DNA from: Neptuniibacter victor
Lineage (GTDB): Bacteria; Pseudomonadota; Gammaproteobacteria; Pseudomonadales; Balneatricaceae
Length of the DNA: 64,000 bases
Assembly (NCBI GenBank): GCA_027943745.1
Contig: AP025763.1
Coordinates: 2,046,001 to 2,110,000 of the forward strand
Direction: 5' to 3'
Position 1 is the first letter of the stretch, and each line of letters begins with the position of its first letter. A program made the translations under genes and the position numbers. Positions 1-8,863 of the stretch are shown in pieces. The notes below the pieces were generated by a model. That model did no database searches. It was not told where the DNA came from and worked only from the letters and a program-made list of their open reading frames with translations.

Positions 1-54
1 GCAACAAGCTAACACTATATGTATAGCTCTAGCTAGAGGGTGCTTCTAGTCACT

Positions 55-1233
55 TTATTCAGCTAAGACTGCAGCGGCCGCTTGTGCAGCTACACCAACC
101 TTAATCGGTGCATCCATTGATGCCAACGTATTCTCTAAGGCGTCTAGACAAAGCATTACGTTTTTCTGAGTACAAGCGGTACCCATCAAACCAATACGCC
201 ATACCTTACCGGCTAAAGCGCCAAGCCCTGCTCCGATCTCTAGGTTATAGTTTTTCAATAAAGCGGTGCGTACTGCTGCATCATCAACACCTTCAGGGAT
301 GAAGACCGAATTAAGCTGTGGTAAGCGAGATTCTTCATCTACAAGAAAGCCGATACCCATTGCTTCTAGGCCTGCACGCAACGCTAAATGGTGCTTCTGA
401 TGGCGTGCCCACGCATTTTCCAAGCCCTCTTCTTCAAGCATAACGAGTGCTTCGTGGAGTGCGTACAATGAATTAACAGGAGCCGTATGATGATAAGCAC
501 GCTTACCACTGCCACCCCAGTAACCCATGACAAGGTTCTTGTCTAAGAACCAGCTTGGTACAGGTGTTTTGCGATTTTGAACCGCTTCTACGGCCTTCTG
601 GCTAAAACTAACAGGTGATATGCCTGGAGGACAGGATAGGCATTTCTGAGTACCTGAATAGATAGCATCAATACCCCAACCATCGACATCAACATCAACA
701 CCGCCCAAAGATGTAACCGCATCAACAATTGTTAACGCATTGTTATCCTGTGCAATTTGGCAAAGGGTCTTAGCATCAGAGCGAACACCGGTGGAGGTCT
801 CAGCATGTACAAATGCAAGTGCTTTAACATCAGAGTGCTCTGCAAACGCTGCTTTAACTTTCTCGATACTAACGGGTGTACCCCATTCATCTTCTATTAA
901 AATGCATTCGCCACCGAAACGAACAACATTTTCTTTCATTCGTCCGCCAAATACGCCATTTTGACAAACAATAACTTTTTCGCCTGGCTCAATAAGGTTT
1001 ACAAAGCACGCTTCCATGCCAGCGGAGCCGGGCGCAGAAACAGGCATTGTTAATTCGTTATTTGTTTTGAATGTTTTTTTCAACATATCCTTTACTTCAT
1101 CCATCATGCGGATGAATTCAGGATCAAGATGCCCGATGGTTGGGCGAGCCATAGCGGCTAGTACTCGAGGGCTAACGTCAGATGGGCCAGGTCCCATCAG
1201 TGTCCGTACAGGAGGGTGAAAAGAGGTAGTCAT
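55..1233 (-). CDS. Alanine/serine-glyoxylate aminotransferase family PLP enzyme
   Basis: Class V PLP-dependent aminotransferase of the alanine-glyoxylate/serine-pyruvate type, which moves an amino group between a small amino acid and glyoxylate or pyruvate in the cytosol. The N-terminal GPGPSDVSPRV motif, the central DAVTSLGG stretch and the SGTQKCLSCPPG segment with the likely Schiff-base lysine (about residue 195) are all typical. Length (392 aa) matches the family. I chose the ATG at 1233, which has AAGGG eight bases upstream, over an ATG six codons earlier. The substrate (serine, alanine or a ureidoglycine-type donor) cannot be read from sequence, and no purine-degradation neighbours support a PucG assignment. 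Confidence 0.85.
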   Translation of the reverse strand: MTTSFHPPVRTLMGPGPSDVSPRVLAAMARPTIGHLDPEFIRMMDEVKDMLKKTFKTNNELTMPVSAPGSAGMEACFVNLIEPGEKVIVCQNGVFGGRMKENVVRFGGECILIEDEWGTPVSIEKVKAAFAEHSDVKALAFVHAETSTGVRSDAKTLCQIAQDNNALTIVDAVTSLGGVDVDVDGWGIDAIYSGTQKCLSCPPGISPVSFSQKAVEAVQNRKTPVPSWFLDKNLVMGYWGGSGKRAYHHTAPVNSLYALHEALVMLEEEGLENAWARHQKHHLALRAGLEAMGIGFLVDEESRLPQLNSVFIPEGVDDAAVRTALLKNYNLEIGAGLGALAGKVWRIGLMGTACTQKNVMLCLDALENTLASMDAPIKVGVAAQAAAAVLAE

Positions 1234-1325
1234 TGTAAGGCCCTTATTCATGCTTTTCTAAAGCGGATAATTATAAAGGCCCTATTTGTATCAGTTGCTT
1301 GCTAACTCATCAATCATCATTTCGA

Positions 1326-2078
1326 TCAGTTAACAGATAGCTCATCAATCATTGCGATAATCATCTCTGCAGAATGCTTAGCAGCCGTGACTAAAAATTG
1401 ATCAAAAGATACGCCAGATTCTTTGCCGGCAATATCGGACAGTGCCCTGATAACGATAAATGGGGTCGAAAACTGCTGACATGTTTGCGCAATGGCCGCT
1501 GCTTCCATCTCAACTGCTTTCATTGCAGGGAAAAGCCCACGTTTACGCTCTACTCGCTCAGGATCATTCATAAACTGATCGCCCGTCGCAATAAGCCCAC
1601 GAACTGTCTTCATGCCTTCCATGCGAGCAATGCAGCGCTCCGCTATAGCGGCTAAGGTTTCATCCGGCGTAAAAAATGGCGGTTGCTGAGGAACCTGTCC
1701 GTACTCGTAACCAAATACAGTTAGATCGACGTCATGATGTCGAACCTCAGAAGAGATCACAATATCACCGACATTCAATGCGGGATCAAATCCACCAGCG
1801 GATCCAGTATTGATGACGCAGTCAGGTTTAAACATCTGTAACAGGATCGTTGTTCCAATCGCTGCATTGACTTTACCAATACCTGATTTGAGTAGAACTA
1901 TATCTTTATCATGTAGCTTGCCAGTAAATAGAAGATAACCAGCGATTTCGTGATCTTCCCTATTTTGAAGAGAGGCTTTAAGTAACTCAACCTCTTCATC
2001 CATCGCACCAATAATGCCGATACGTACATTTCCACTTTTCTGCTTAAGCAGATCCGCCATGTTTTGCTCTATGCTCAT
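1326..2078 (-). CDS. mtnN: 5'-methylthioadenosine/S-adenosylhomocysteine nucleosidase
   Basis: Hydrolyses the glycosidic bond of methylthioadenosine and S-adenosylhomocysteine, recycling by-products of SAM use. The protein has IGIIGAMDEEVELL at the start of the nucleosidase fold, INTGSAGG, the purine/ribose-binding VEMEAAAIAQ segment and a late IRALSDIAG with the catalytic aspartate. At 250 aa it has about 18 extra residues before the usual start; an internal ATG seven codons in is an alternative start. It lies downstream of, and in the same direction as, the thioredoxin-like gene, with roughly 100 bases between. Confidence 0.93.
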   Translation of the reverse strand: MSIEQNMADLLKQKSGNVRIGIIGAMDEEVELLKASLQNREDHEIAGYLLFTGKLHDKDIVLLKSGIGKVNAAIGTTILLQMFKPDCVINTGSAGGFDPALNVGDIVISSEVRHHDVDLTVFGYEYGQVPQQPPFFTPDETLAAIAERCIARMEGMKTVRGLIATGDQFMNDPERVERKRGLFPAMKAVEMEAAAIAQTCQQFSTPFIVIRALSDIAGKESGVSFDQFLVTAAKHSAEMIIAMIDELSVN

Positions 2079-2174
2079 CTAAGGCTGCTACCGTCGTTGT
2101 ATAGAATTTAATATTGATAATATACCGCGGATTAGAGCACAGCTTAGTCTAAAAAAATAGCGTCACAGCTACCG

Positions 2175-3179
2175 TTATTGGGTGATTTCGACATTTTTGC
2201 CGGACTCTCTCAATCTATCTGCACGTTCATTGATATAACGCTGAAATTCAGGCATCCGTTTATAGATTTTGCCGCTAACGTATTCAAGCGCAGTCTGAAA
2301 ATGGAAAGTTTGCACATAGCCATCGATACGGAACTGCTCCTGTTTGTTTTCATCGAATAAGACAGCACTGGGAAAATAGGTTAATCCCAGCTGATCAGCC
2401 CACTCTTGTGCCGTTATTTTTTTATTTCCATCAATCTGGATTAGATCAGCACTAGAAAGGTCGACACGAACTGCACTGAAATCTGAAAGTAATTGGTGTG
2501 TGTCTCTTCGTGATAAAACTCTTTTATGCAGCTGTTCACAGTCTGCACAACCGGGGTATTCAAACAATACGGCCACAGGTTTAGCTGGATCCGTTTGCTC
2601 AAGCGTTTCGAGTGCATCGAAGCTTAAAGAGGGATAGAGCGTTTCTGTAGACTGAGTTTGAATCATAGATTGCGCTAGTGACTGAGTTTGGTCACCAGAA
2701 AGTACGTAATCGAGAACTTTTGCAAATACCGCTTTGCTCCGATAACCATCTATCCTCAATATTGGCTCATGTGTATCACGGTAGAATATCAATGTCGGTG
2801 TAAACTGCACTTTCCATTTAACCGCCAACGCTTTTTCAGAAAGTGATTCGCCACTCGGAAGTGTTACCTCTCTATCACCCCATAGATTAAGAGAAACGAC
2901 ATCAAACTTTTCTTGAATAAAGGCGCTTAGCTGAGGATCTAAAAAACTTTGCTGAACAAGGTTGTAGCAATATGGACAACCTGCCTGATGAAAATAGATA
3001 ATTAGTTGCTTGCCCTCCTCCTGCGCCTCATCAACATCATCGGCAATATCTAGAAAACTCTCTTTGAACCAATGAGGCTCTTCAATAACCGAGCCGGAAT
3101 ATTTCATTAACTGGGTTTCGTTTTCTGCCATCGAGAGCACAGGCATCAGTAACAACAGTACAAAAATGATTTTATTCAT
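2175..3179 (-). CDS. Periplasmic protein with two thioredoxin-like domains
   Basis: An N-terminal signal peptide (IIFVLLLLMPVLSMA) is followed by two successive thioredoxin-fold segments. The first, about residues 50-160, carries CPYC after QAGC context and a cis-proline-like TPT. The second, about residues 195-310, carries CADC and FPSAV. Both end in an RIDGY segment, so the halves look like an internal duplication. SoxW/thioredoxin-SoxW-like proteins are the nearest family I recognise; a periplasmic disulfide reductase role is inference. The start at 3179 has GAGGAA just upstream, better than the ATG five codons earlier. No sox genes are nearby. Confidence 0.75.
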   Translation of the reverse strand: MNKIIFVLLLLMPVLSMAENETQLMKYSGSVIEEPHWFKESFLDIADDVDEAQEEGKQLIIYFHQAGCPYCYNLVQQSFLDPQLSAFIQEKFDVVSLNLWGDREVTLPSGESLSEKALAVKWKVQFTPTLIFYRDTHEPILRIDGYRSKAVFAKVLDYVLSGDQTQSLAQSMIQTQSTETLYPSLSFDALETLEQTDPAKPVAVLFEYPGCADCEQLHKRVLSRRDTHQLLSDFSAVRVDLSSADLIQIDGNKKITAQEWADQLGLTYFPSAVLFDENKQEQFRIDGYVQTFHFQTALEYVSGKIYKRMPEFQRYINERADRLRESGKNVEITQ

Positions 3180-3237
3180 CAGTTCCTCGATCATTTATTC
3201 GTCTAGAGAGATACGAGTTATAAATTTAGTTTAGTTT

Positions 3238-3981
3238 TTATTTAGCTGCCGGATAAAGCCCCTGCCAACCAAACTTATTAAATAAATTCTCAGTGTATTC
3301 ATCGACCGGCGCAGAGATATCCATCTGTTCTTTAGTAACTGGGTGTTCGAATTTAATATTAGACGCCATTAGCATGAGACGTTGTAGTTCGAAGTGCTGA
3401 CGAAATGATTTGTTGTGTTTGTTGTCACCATGATTGGTATCGCCAATGATGGGATGGAAGATGTGTTTCATGTGACGTCTTATTTGGTGCTTACGGCCTG
3501 TTTTAGGCTTCACTTCAACTAACGAATAACGTGACTTCTCATAACGGCCTACAGGGATATCTAATTCGACAGTGCCAAGGCGCTTATAGCTTGAAACGGC
3601 TTCCTGGGGGGCTTTATCTTGATTTGCGTGCTTATCGGCAATTTTGTCTAGCTCTTCTTTTAACGCATAGTCGATAACATCCGCTTCTGGTGTATAGCCT
3701 CTCACCATGCAGAGGTAGGTTTTTTCTACTTCACGCTCTGCAAAAATTAGATTCATTTTTTGGGCAATCTCTTTATTTTTCCCAAACAGAATCACCCCAG
3801 ATGTTGGCCGGTCCAGCCGATGGATTGTATAGGGGCTGCCACCCTCAAAATATTCTTTGAGCATCGATGCAAGGTTGGGCGTGCCTCTTGGCGCTATCCA
3901 GCTAGGGTGTACGAGTATTCCCGACGGCTTATTTAGGGCAATAATGTCATCGTCTTCGAACAAAATATTTAGGTCAGACAT
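3238..3981 (-). CDS. truC: tRNA pseudouridine(65) synthase TruC
   Basis: RluA-family pseudouridine synthase. HRLDRPTSGVILFGK at about residues 53-67 contains the catalytic aspartate and is the TruC-type variant of the family motif. A KPKTGRKHQIRRHMKHI segment and a closing Asp-Thr-Asn-His-Gly block (IGDTNHGD) further support TruC, which modifies U65 of some tRNAs. Length is 247 aa, close to the enterobacterial enzyme. No S4 domain is present, as expected for TruC. Confidence 0.9.
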   Translation of the reverse strand: MSDLNILFEDDDIIALNKPSGILVHPSWIAPRGTPNLASMLKEYFEGGSPYTIHRLDRPTSGVILFGKNKEIAQKMNLIFAEREVEKTYLCMVRGYTPEADVIDYALKEELDKIADKHANQDKAPQEAVSSYKRLGTVELDIPVGRYEKSRYSLVEVKPKTGRKHQIRRHMKHIFHPIIGDTNHGDNKHNKSFRQHFELQRLMLMASNIKFEHPVTKEQMDISAPVDEYTENLFNKFGWQGLYPAAK

Positions 3982-4111
3982 GTTATTTAATCTAGGTTAT
4001 GAGGACGGCAGATTCTACTTGAGCGTAAAACTATGTAAAGATACCTTGAAAAACCAACTAAAATGCTTATATATAGAGATATATTAAACAGGGAATCTCC
4101 TCGAGGATAAC

Positions 4112-4792
4112 ATGCGTAACGTAAACACTTATGATGTTCGTTCTGAACAATCAGTACTTCAAACGAACAAAGTGATTCGAAACACTTATATGCTACTTGC
4201 AATGACAATGGTTGTAAGTGCGGTCACTGCGGGCATTTCGATGCTCTTACAAATGCCAATGATCGTTTATTTAGGCAGCTTTGTACTTAGTTTTGTAATG
4301 CTGTTTATTTTAAACAAGAAGCAGAACACTGCTGCGGCCCTTCCTCTCGTATTTCTTTTCACAGGAATGATGGGATTCGGTTTAGGCCCTGTAATCAATA
4401 ACTATCTAGCGATGGCTAATGGCGGACAGATCGTAATGACGGCCTTAGGCATGACAGGTCTTACATTCTTCGGCTTATCTGCATACGTACTTACAAGCAA
4501 AAAAGACTTTAGCTTTATGGGCGGCTTCTTAGCTGCTGGCATGATCGTCGCGCTTGTTGCGATGGTTGCTCTTTTTGTACTGCCTATGTTCGGCGTGCAG
4601 CTTGGAGCGCTTCACTTAGCGTTCTCTGCATTCATCGTTTTATTAATGTGTGGTTTCATTCTTTACGATACAAGTAATATCGTAAATGGCACTTACACAA
4701 ACTACATCATGGCTACTGTTAGCTTATATTTGAATATTTATAATCTATTTATTCATCTATTAAGCTTGGTTGGTTTTTTAAGTGATGACTAA
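4112..4792 (+). CDS. yccA: Bax inhibitor-1 family inner-membrane protein (YccA-like)
   Basis: A 226-aa protein of the BI-1/UPF0005 family with seven predicted transmembrane stretches and the conserved C-terminal LYDTSNIVNG segment followed by YLNIYNLFIHLL. In E. coli YccA is a substrate and modulator of FtsH. The Shine-Dalgarno sequence GAGGA lies inside a 10-base palindrome (4098-4107), which could fold over the ribosome site. The gene is monocistronic and ends at a strong terminator. Confidence 0.9.
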   Translation: MRNVNTYDVRSEQSVLQTNKVIRNTYMLLAMTMVVSAVTAGISMLLQMPMIVYLGSFVLSFVMLFILNKKQNTAAALPLVFLFTGMMGFGLGPVINNYLAMANGGQIVMTALGMTGLTFFGLSAYVLTSKKDFSFMGGFLAAGMIVALVAMVALFVLPMFGVQLGALHLAFSAFIVLLMCGFILYDTSNIVNGTYTNYIMATVSLYLNIYNLFIHLLSLVGFLSDD

Positions 4793-4810
4793 TTAATTTA
4801 GCTTCTAAAA

Positions 4811-4850
4811 AAGCCCCGCTATCTTTGCTAAGATAGCGGGGCTTTTTATT
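4811..4850 (+). terminator. Rho-independent terminator after yccA
   Basis: Perfect 15-bp stem (4811-4825 with 4830-4844) with a TGCT loop, followed by TTTATT. A run of A before the stem could let it work on the minus strand too, but no minus gene arrives there. Confidence 0.95.
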
Positions 4851-4894
4851 GCACTTTCGAAATTATTAACAGAGCACTGTAGCAGCCATAGACC

Positions 4895-5287
4895 ATGAAA
4901 TTTTCATTAGTCGTTCACTCTTCTCCAATAAGCCAGCAATCTGCTGCGACCGCTTTTCGATTCGCTAAAACCGCGCTAGAGGCGGGTCATGAGATCTTTC
5001 GCGTCTTCTATTATGGCGATGGTGTTCTAGTCGCTAACAGCCAGATTGCCCCACCCCAGGATGAGATTAACCTCCCTGAAATGTGGCAGGCACTGGCAAA
5101 ACAGTACGACATCGATCTTGTTGTGTGTATCGCCGCAGCAGTAAAGAGAGGTGTGCTTGATGACAACGAAGCAAAACGTTATGAAAAGGACGCTGCTAAC
5201 CTAGCAGCGGGCTTTGAACTTTCAGGATTAGGCCAATTAGCAGAAGCGATTGCCCTCTCCGATCGTGTCATAACTTTCGGCGCTTAG
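4895..5287 (+). CDS. tusD: Sulfur-relay protein TusD (DsrE family)
   Basis: First gene of a tusDCBE set that carries persulfide sulfur from TusA to MnmA for 2-thiolation of tRNA wobble uridine. The 130-aa protein has the DsrE fold and the catalytic cysteine in DIDLVVCIAAAVKRGV (about residue 78), matching the active cysteine of TusD. The start at ATG 4895 gives the family N-terminus MKFSLVVHSSP. The next gene begins two bases after its stop, so expression is probably coupled. Confidence 0.92.
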   Translation: MKFSLVVHSSPISQQSAATAFRFAKTALEAGHEIFRVFYYGDGVLVANSQIAPPQDEINLPEMWQALAKQYDIDLVVCIAAAVKRGVLDDNEAKRYEKDAANLAAGFELSGLGQLAEAIALSDRVITFGA

Positions 5288-5288
5288 T

Positions 5289-5669
5289 ATGAGTGAGAAA
5301 AACATGAGCGATAAAAAAAGTATTCTTATTATTAATCAGTCAGCTCCTTATGGCTCCAACAAGGCGAGAGAGTCGCTGGATGTTGCGCTCACTTGCGCCA
5401 TCTTTGAGATGCCCGTTTCTCTTCTTTTCATCGGCGATGGTGTTTTGCAGCTCTTAAATGGGCAACAGCCTGAAGCCCTTCAGACAAAAAAGCATGAAGC
5501 GATGCTAACTGCGCTGCCAATGTACGATATTGATTGTCTCTATGTAACTTCTTCAGATTTAAAGCAGCATGGACTACAAAGCGAAGACCTAGCGGTCCCA
5601 GTGAAGATTGTTGAGCAAAAACAAATCGCTTCACTGATTCAACAACATGACACAGTGCTTACATATTAA
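5289..5669 (+). CDS. tusC: Sulfur-relay protein TusC (DsrF family)
   Basis: Second subunit of the TusBCD heterohexamer. The protein has the DsrE/F fold with a Ser-rich N-terminus (ILIINQSAPYGSNKARESLDVAL) and an FIGDGVLQLL strand-turn. It starts immediately after tusD; an in-frame ATG five codons later is an alternative start that matches family length equally well. It has cysteines but not the TusD-type catalytic site. Confidence 0.88.
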   Translation: MSEKNMSDKKSILIINQSAPYGSNKARESLDVALTCAIFEMPVSLLFIGDGVLQLLNGQQPEALQTKKHEAMLTALPMYDIDCLYVTSSDLKQHGLQSEDLAVPVKIVEQKQIASLIQQHDTVLTY

Positions 5670-5671
5670 TC

Positions 5672-5968
5672 ATGACATTACACCTACTCAACAAATCACC
5701 TCAGAGCATGAGTCTATATAGCAATATGCTCGCATCATTGAGCGATAACGACAGCATCCTTCTTATTGAGGATGGCGCTTATGGCGCACTAAGCGCTCAC
5801 AACAAGATTTTTAAAAGCCTTCCTGACACGGTTAGTCTTTTTGTGCTTAGAGCAGACACAGAGGCTCGTGGCTTGTCTGAACGTGTTTCTGCATTATTTG
5901 AGGTGATAGACGACAATCAATTCGTCGAACTAACCTGTCAAAATGTAAAAGTAGTTAGTTGGTATTAA
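5672..5968 (+). CDS. tusB: Sulfur-relay protein TusB (DsrH family)
   Basis: Small DsrH/TusB protein of 98 aa, the third TusBCD subunit. It shows the family start MTLHLLNKSP and the ILLIEDGAYGAL segment, and ends in a VVSWY-type tail. The start codon follows the tusC stop by two bases. Confidence 0.88.
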   Translation: MTLHLLNKSPQSMSLYSNMLASLSDNDSILLIEDGAYGALSAHNKIFKSLPDTVSLFVLRADTEARGLSERVSALFEVIDDNQFVELTCQNVKVVSWY

Positions 5969-5970
5969 AC

Positions 5971-6282
5971 ATGACAATTGAATTTGATGAGGAAGGGTAT
6001 TTACGTAACCTCAACGACTGGTCTGAAACCGTTGCGGTAGAGATTGCTGCTTCTGAAGGGATCTCGCTTAGTGAGGCTCACTGGGAGATAATCAGCATCA
6101 TTCGAGAGTTTTACCAAAACTATGAGCTATCGCCTGCCATGCGCCCCTTGGTAAAAGCGGTTTCATTGAAGCTAGGGAAAGACAAAGGCAAGAGTATTTA
6201 CCTGATGAAGCTCTTCCCTGGAAGCCCTGCAAAATTGGTTGCAAAAATTGCGGGGCTTCCTAAACCGGACAACTGTCTTTGA
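5971..6282 (+). CDS. tusE: Sulfur-relay protein TusE (DsrC family)
   Basis: Accepts persulfide from TusD and hands it to MnmA. The 103-aa protein ends LPKPDNCL with the penultimate cysteine that carries the sulfur. The position eleven residues earlier, a cysteine in dissimilatory DsrC, is alanine here, so this is the TusE branch. The start is ATG 5971, two bases after the tusB stop; a start four codons upstream would overlap tusB and is less likely. Confidence 0.9.
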   Translation: MTIEFDEEGYLRNLNDWSETVAVEIAASEGISLSEAHWEIISIIREFYQNYELSPAMRPLVKAVSLKLGKDKGKSIYLMKLFPGSPAKLVAKIAGLPKPDNCL

Positions 6283-6493
6283 CAGATATCATGTTTTTTT
6301 ATCACATACAGCTGATTTTATTGTGATTTATTTAATTATTCTGTTTAAACGATTGCATTGCTGGTCTATGCTTTAACAAAATATATTTCGAAGGTTTTCA
6401 ATAGCATCCAAGCTATGGGATACTCGAATTAAATATAAGGTCTCTTCGATTAAGCAGATCTTTTCAGTAGTAAATTCGGATGGGTAGAACACC

Positions 6494-7054
6494 ATGGGTT
6501 TAGAATCAGCAGCTGAACATCTCAAAAGCTTACAAGCTGAACAAGCAATTCAGCAGGAATCCTCTGAAAACAGAAGAAGCAATCAGGAGGAAGTGGTTTA
6601 TCACCAATGGGCGACGTTCAAAGTTGATAATGAGTTATATGGTGTCGATGTAGTTCAAGTAAAAGAAGTACTTCGATATAGCGAAATTACGCCAGTTCCT
6701 GGTTCTGACCACTTCATTCTTGGTATTATAAATCTGCGTGGTAATGTTGTTACCGTTATTGATACCCGCCAAATGTTTGGTCTATCTCCCCATGCCCCAG
6801 ATGATGACACGCGAATTATCGTTGTTGAATATAATGAACAAGAAGTCGTAGGCCTTGTTGTCGATAGCGTTGATGAGGTTATCAACCTTCCGCAAAATGA
6901 TATTGACCGTGCACCAAATGCCACCGGCGAAGAAACAACTAAGCGCTTTGTAATGGGTGTTTGCTACTACAATACAATTCTTATTATATTACTGGATCTA
7001 TTGAAAATGCTGCAGAGCATTACCCCGCTAGATACCGGTGATGATGGCTTCTAA
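6494..7054 (+). CDS. cheW: CheW-like chemotaxis coupling protein
   Basis: Single CheW domain (about residues 35-178) preceded by a glutamine/glutamate-rich extension of about 30 residues. The signature LYGVDVVQVKEVLRYSEITPVPGSDHFILGIINLRG followed by VVTVIDTRQMFGL is clear (read as separate segments). CheW bridges chemoreceptors to CheA at the cell pole. No cheA, cheY or flagellar genes are adjacent, although a chemoreceptor gene lies at 40.2 kb. The 211-base leader upstream shows no operator I recognise. The gene ends at a strong terminator. Confidence 0.88.
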   Translation: MGLESAAEHLKSLQAEQAIQQESSENRRSNQEEVVYHQWATFKVDNELYGVDVVQVKEVLRYSEITPVPGSDHFILGIINLRGNVVTVIDTRQMFGLSPHAPDDDTRIIVVEYNEQEVVGLVVDSVDEVINLPQNDIDRAPNATGEETTKRFVMGVCYYNTILIILLDLLKMLQSITPLDTGDDGF

Positions 7055-7080
7055 TTAAGAAGTAGAATGATTAATAAAAA

Positions 7081-7106
7081 AAAGGCTGCATTGCAGCCTT
7101 TTTTAT
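7081..7106 (+). terminator. Bidirectional terminator between cheW and yjbQ
   Basis: GC-rich hairpin GGCTGC-ATT-GCAGCC flanked by A-runs and T-runs on the two sides. It sits between two convergent genes and should stop transcription from both. Confidence 0.9.
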
Positions 7107-7513
7107 TATTGGTTGATATGAACAGCGATATTTCTTCTTCGCCCTTCATGACGATGCTCCCAGCAATACACTCCTTGCCACACACCTAAACAAAGTTTGC
7201 CATTCAAAACAGGGATCGATAAAGAGCTGCTCGTTAATGCACTCTTGATATGGGCTGGCATGTCATCAGCACCCTCGTATACATGCGTATAAAGGGCATC
7301 ACCTTCAGGAACTAAGCGATTCATCCAGTTTTCAAGATCATCTTTTGCACTGGGGTCTGCATTTTCTTGAATAGTTAAGCTCGCACTTGTGTGCTGCACG
7401 AGCAAACTGCACAGCCCCTCCTCTACGCCTGACCGAGTAACGAGCTCAGCCAACTGAGCGGTAAACTCAAACAATCCTTGACGACCTGTTGCGACAGATA
7501 AAATTTCAACCAT
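7106..7513 (-). CDS. yjbQ: YjbQ family protein (UPF0047)
   Basis: A 135-aa protein of the YjbQ/UPF0047 family, with VQHTSASLTIQENADPS, the NWMNRLVP segment, DDMPAHIKSAL and a C-terminal GVWQGVYCWEHR. Family members form trimers with a metal-binding site; a weak thiamine-phosphate synthase activity has been reported, but the physiological role is unclear. Its Shine-Dalgarno AAGGGG is part of the 3' arm of the hairpin that terminates the upstream mdh gene. Confidence 0.88.
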   Translation of the reverse strand: MVEILSVATGRQGLFEFTAQLAELVTRSGVEEGLCSLLVQHTSASLTIQENADPSAKDDLENWMNRLVPEGDALYTHVYEGADDMPAHIKSALTSSSLSIPVLNGKLCLGVWQGVYCWEHRHEGRRRNIAVHINQ

Positions 7514-7515
7514 AA

Positions 7516-7544
7516 AAAATGCCCCTTAGTAGAAGGGGCATTTT
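7516..7544 (-). terminator. mdh terminator that also holds the yjbQ ribosome site
   Basis: Perfect 12-bp stem (7516-7527 with 7533-7544), five-base loop, followed on the minus strand by a T-run and then the yjbQ ATG. The AAGGGG serving as yjbQ Shine-Dalgarno lies at 7522-7527 within the stem. Confidence 0.85.
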
Positions 7545-7571
7545 AGCAGAACATAAACCTACAAACAGGGA

Positions 7572-8672
7572 TTACATAACGCGGTTAGTCGTCATGAATT
7601 TGCTATCTGCATCTGGGCCTGCGTTATCAGCGTAAAGCGTGACTCCTGAACGTAAACAGATAGATAGGTTCTGATGAGACTCTTCAGTCTCTTCTGGCAA
7701 TAGGTGATCTACAATGGCTTTCTCATCTAACAGTTCTTGCTCTGTGGCCGTTAGACGTTGACGACTAAAATCATTAACAACGATGTCGTGTACTATCTGG
7801 TAGCGGCCGTAATTGCAACGAACGGGGAAAGAGTAAAAAATACCCTTTGCAATGCCGTAGCTGCCATCACTTAATATACCCATGCTGATGATTTCACCAG
7901 GATCCGTGCCTAAAACCCAATCACGCATCTGGTCGACTATCGCTTGAGCTGCAGAGGCCGCACTCGATAAACCTCGGGCCTCAATGATCTCGCCGCCTCG
8001 CTTTTGGACTTTTGGGATATATTCATCGCGATACCAAGATGTATCAATCTGAGCCATAGCAGGCTTACCAAGAATGGTCGCCTGATGCAGATCTGGATAT
8101 TGCGTTGGGGAATGATTACCCCAGATCATGATACCGCCAATGTCGCGTGTGGTAGCGCCACAGTGATTCGCAAGGATGCCTTTTGCACGGTTGTGGTCTA
8201 AGCGTGTCAAGCAGGTAAACTGCGATGGGCTTAAATCGGGCGCATTACGGCTGGCTATCAATGCATTGGTGTTAGCAGGGTTGCCCGTGATTAAGACTTT
8301 AACATCACGGTTTGCAAAATCGTTTAATGCTTTGCCCTGACGAGCAAAAATCTCTGCATTTTCTTCCAGAAGATCACTGCGCTCCATGCCTGGTCCACGA
8401 GGCTTCGCGCCAACGAGAAGAGCGTAGTGAGCATTTTTAAAGCCATCTTCTACATTGTCATGCAAAGTGATGGTATGAAGTAGAGGGTAGGCACAATCCA
8501 TGAGCTCCATCGCGACTCCGCGAAGTGAATTCATGGCATGGGGTAATTCAACCAACTGAAGAATAACAGGCTGATCTTTACCCATCATTTCGCCAGCAGC
8601 AATTTTGAACAACAAGCTATAACTGATGGCACCAGCAGCGCCAGTAACGGCTACACGAACAGGACGTCTCAT
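7572..8672 (-). CDS. mdh: Malate dehydrogenase with C-terminal extension
   Basis: NAD-dependent malate dehydrogenase of the SF1/cytosolic-like group, interconverting malate and oxaloacetate. It has the Rossmann start [32 protein letters not shown], the [12 protein letters not shown] segment, catalytic [10 protein letters not shown] and the [12 protein letters not shown] histidine loop. The conserved core ends near residue 325, but the protein is 366 aa: about 40 further residues (from roughly [12 protein letters not shown] to TTNRVM) are extra compared with the typical enzyme. The gene stands alone and ends at the hairpin at 7516. Confidence 0.93.
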   Translation of the reverse strand: MRRPVRVAVTGAAGAISYSLLFKIAAGEMMGKDQPVILQLVELPHAMNSLRGVAMELMDCAYPLLHTITLHDNVEDGFKNAHYALLVGAKPRGPGMERSDLLEENAEIFARQGKALNDFANRDVKVLITGNPANTNALIASRNAPDLSPSQFTCLTRLDHNRAKGILANHCGATTRDIGGIMIWGNHSPTQYPDLHQATILGKPAMAQIDTSWYRDEYIPKVQKRGGEIIEARGLSSAASAAQAIVDQMRDWVLGTDPGEIISMGILSDGSYGIAKGIFYSFPVRCNYGRYQIVHDIVVNDFSRQRLTATEQELLDEKAIVDHLLPEETEESHQNLSICLRSGVTLYADNAGPDADSKFMTTNRVM

Positions 8673-8693
8673 TTACTTATAACCTCTTGGAAT

Positions 8694-8734
8694 ATTCTTA
8701 TTATTTATAAGAATTAATTTATACCAAAGTATAA
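8694..8734 (-). promoter_or_regulatory. Two inverted repeats in the mdh leader
   Basis: ATTCTTAT-N5-ATAAGAAT at 8694-8714 lies about 20 bases upstream of the mdh start, and TTATAC-N4-GTATAA at 8719-8734 lies just beyond. Both are exact inverted repeats in AT-rich DNA. Either may be an operator or RNA stem; no known regulator motif was recognised. Confidence 0.35.
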
Positions 8735-8863
8735 CCCCTAAAAGCAAGAAAGTAATTAATACAATGGAACAGAAGTGTATGAGACTTAGCGCCAACACCA
8801 AAGAGGCATAAAAACAGTGCGAAATACCCCCCGTCTACCGCCAACAGGATTAGGAAGGAAAGC

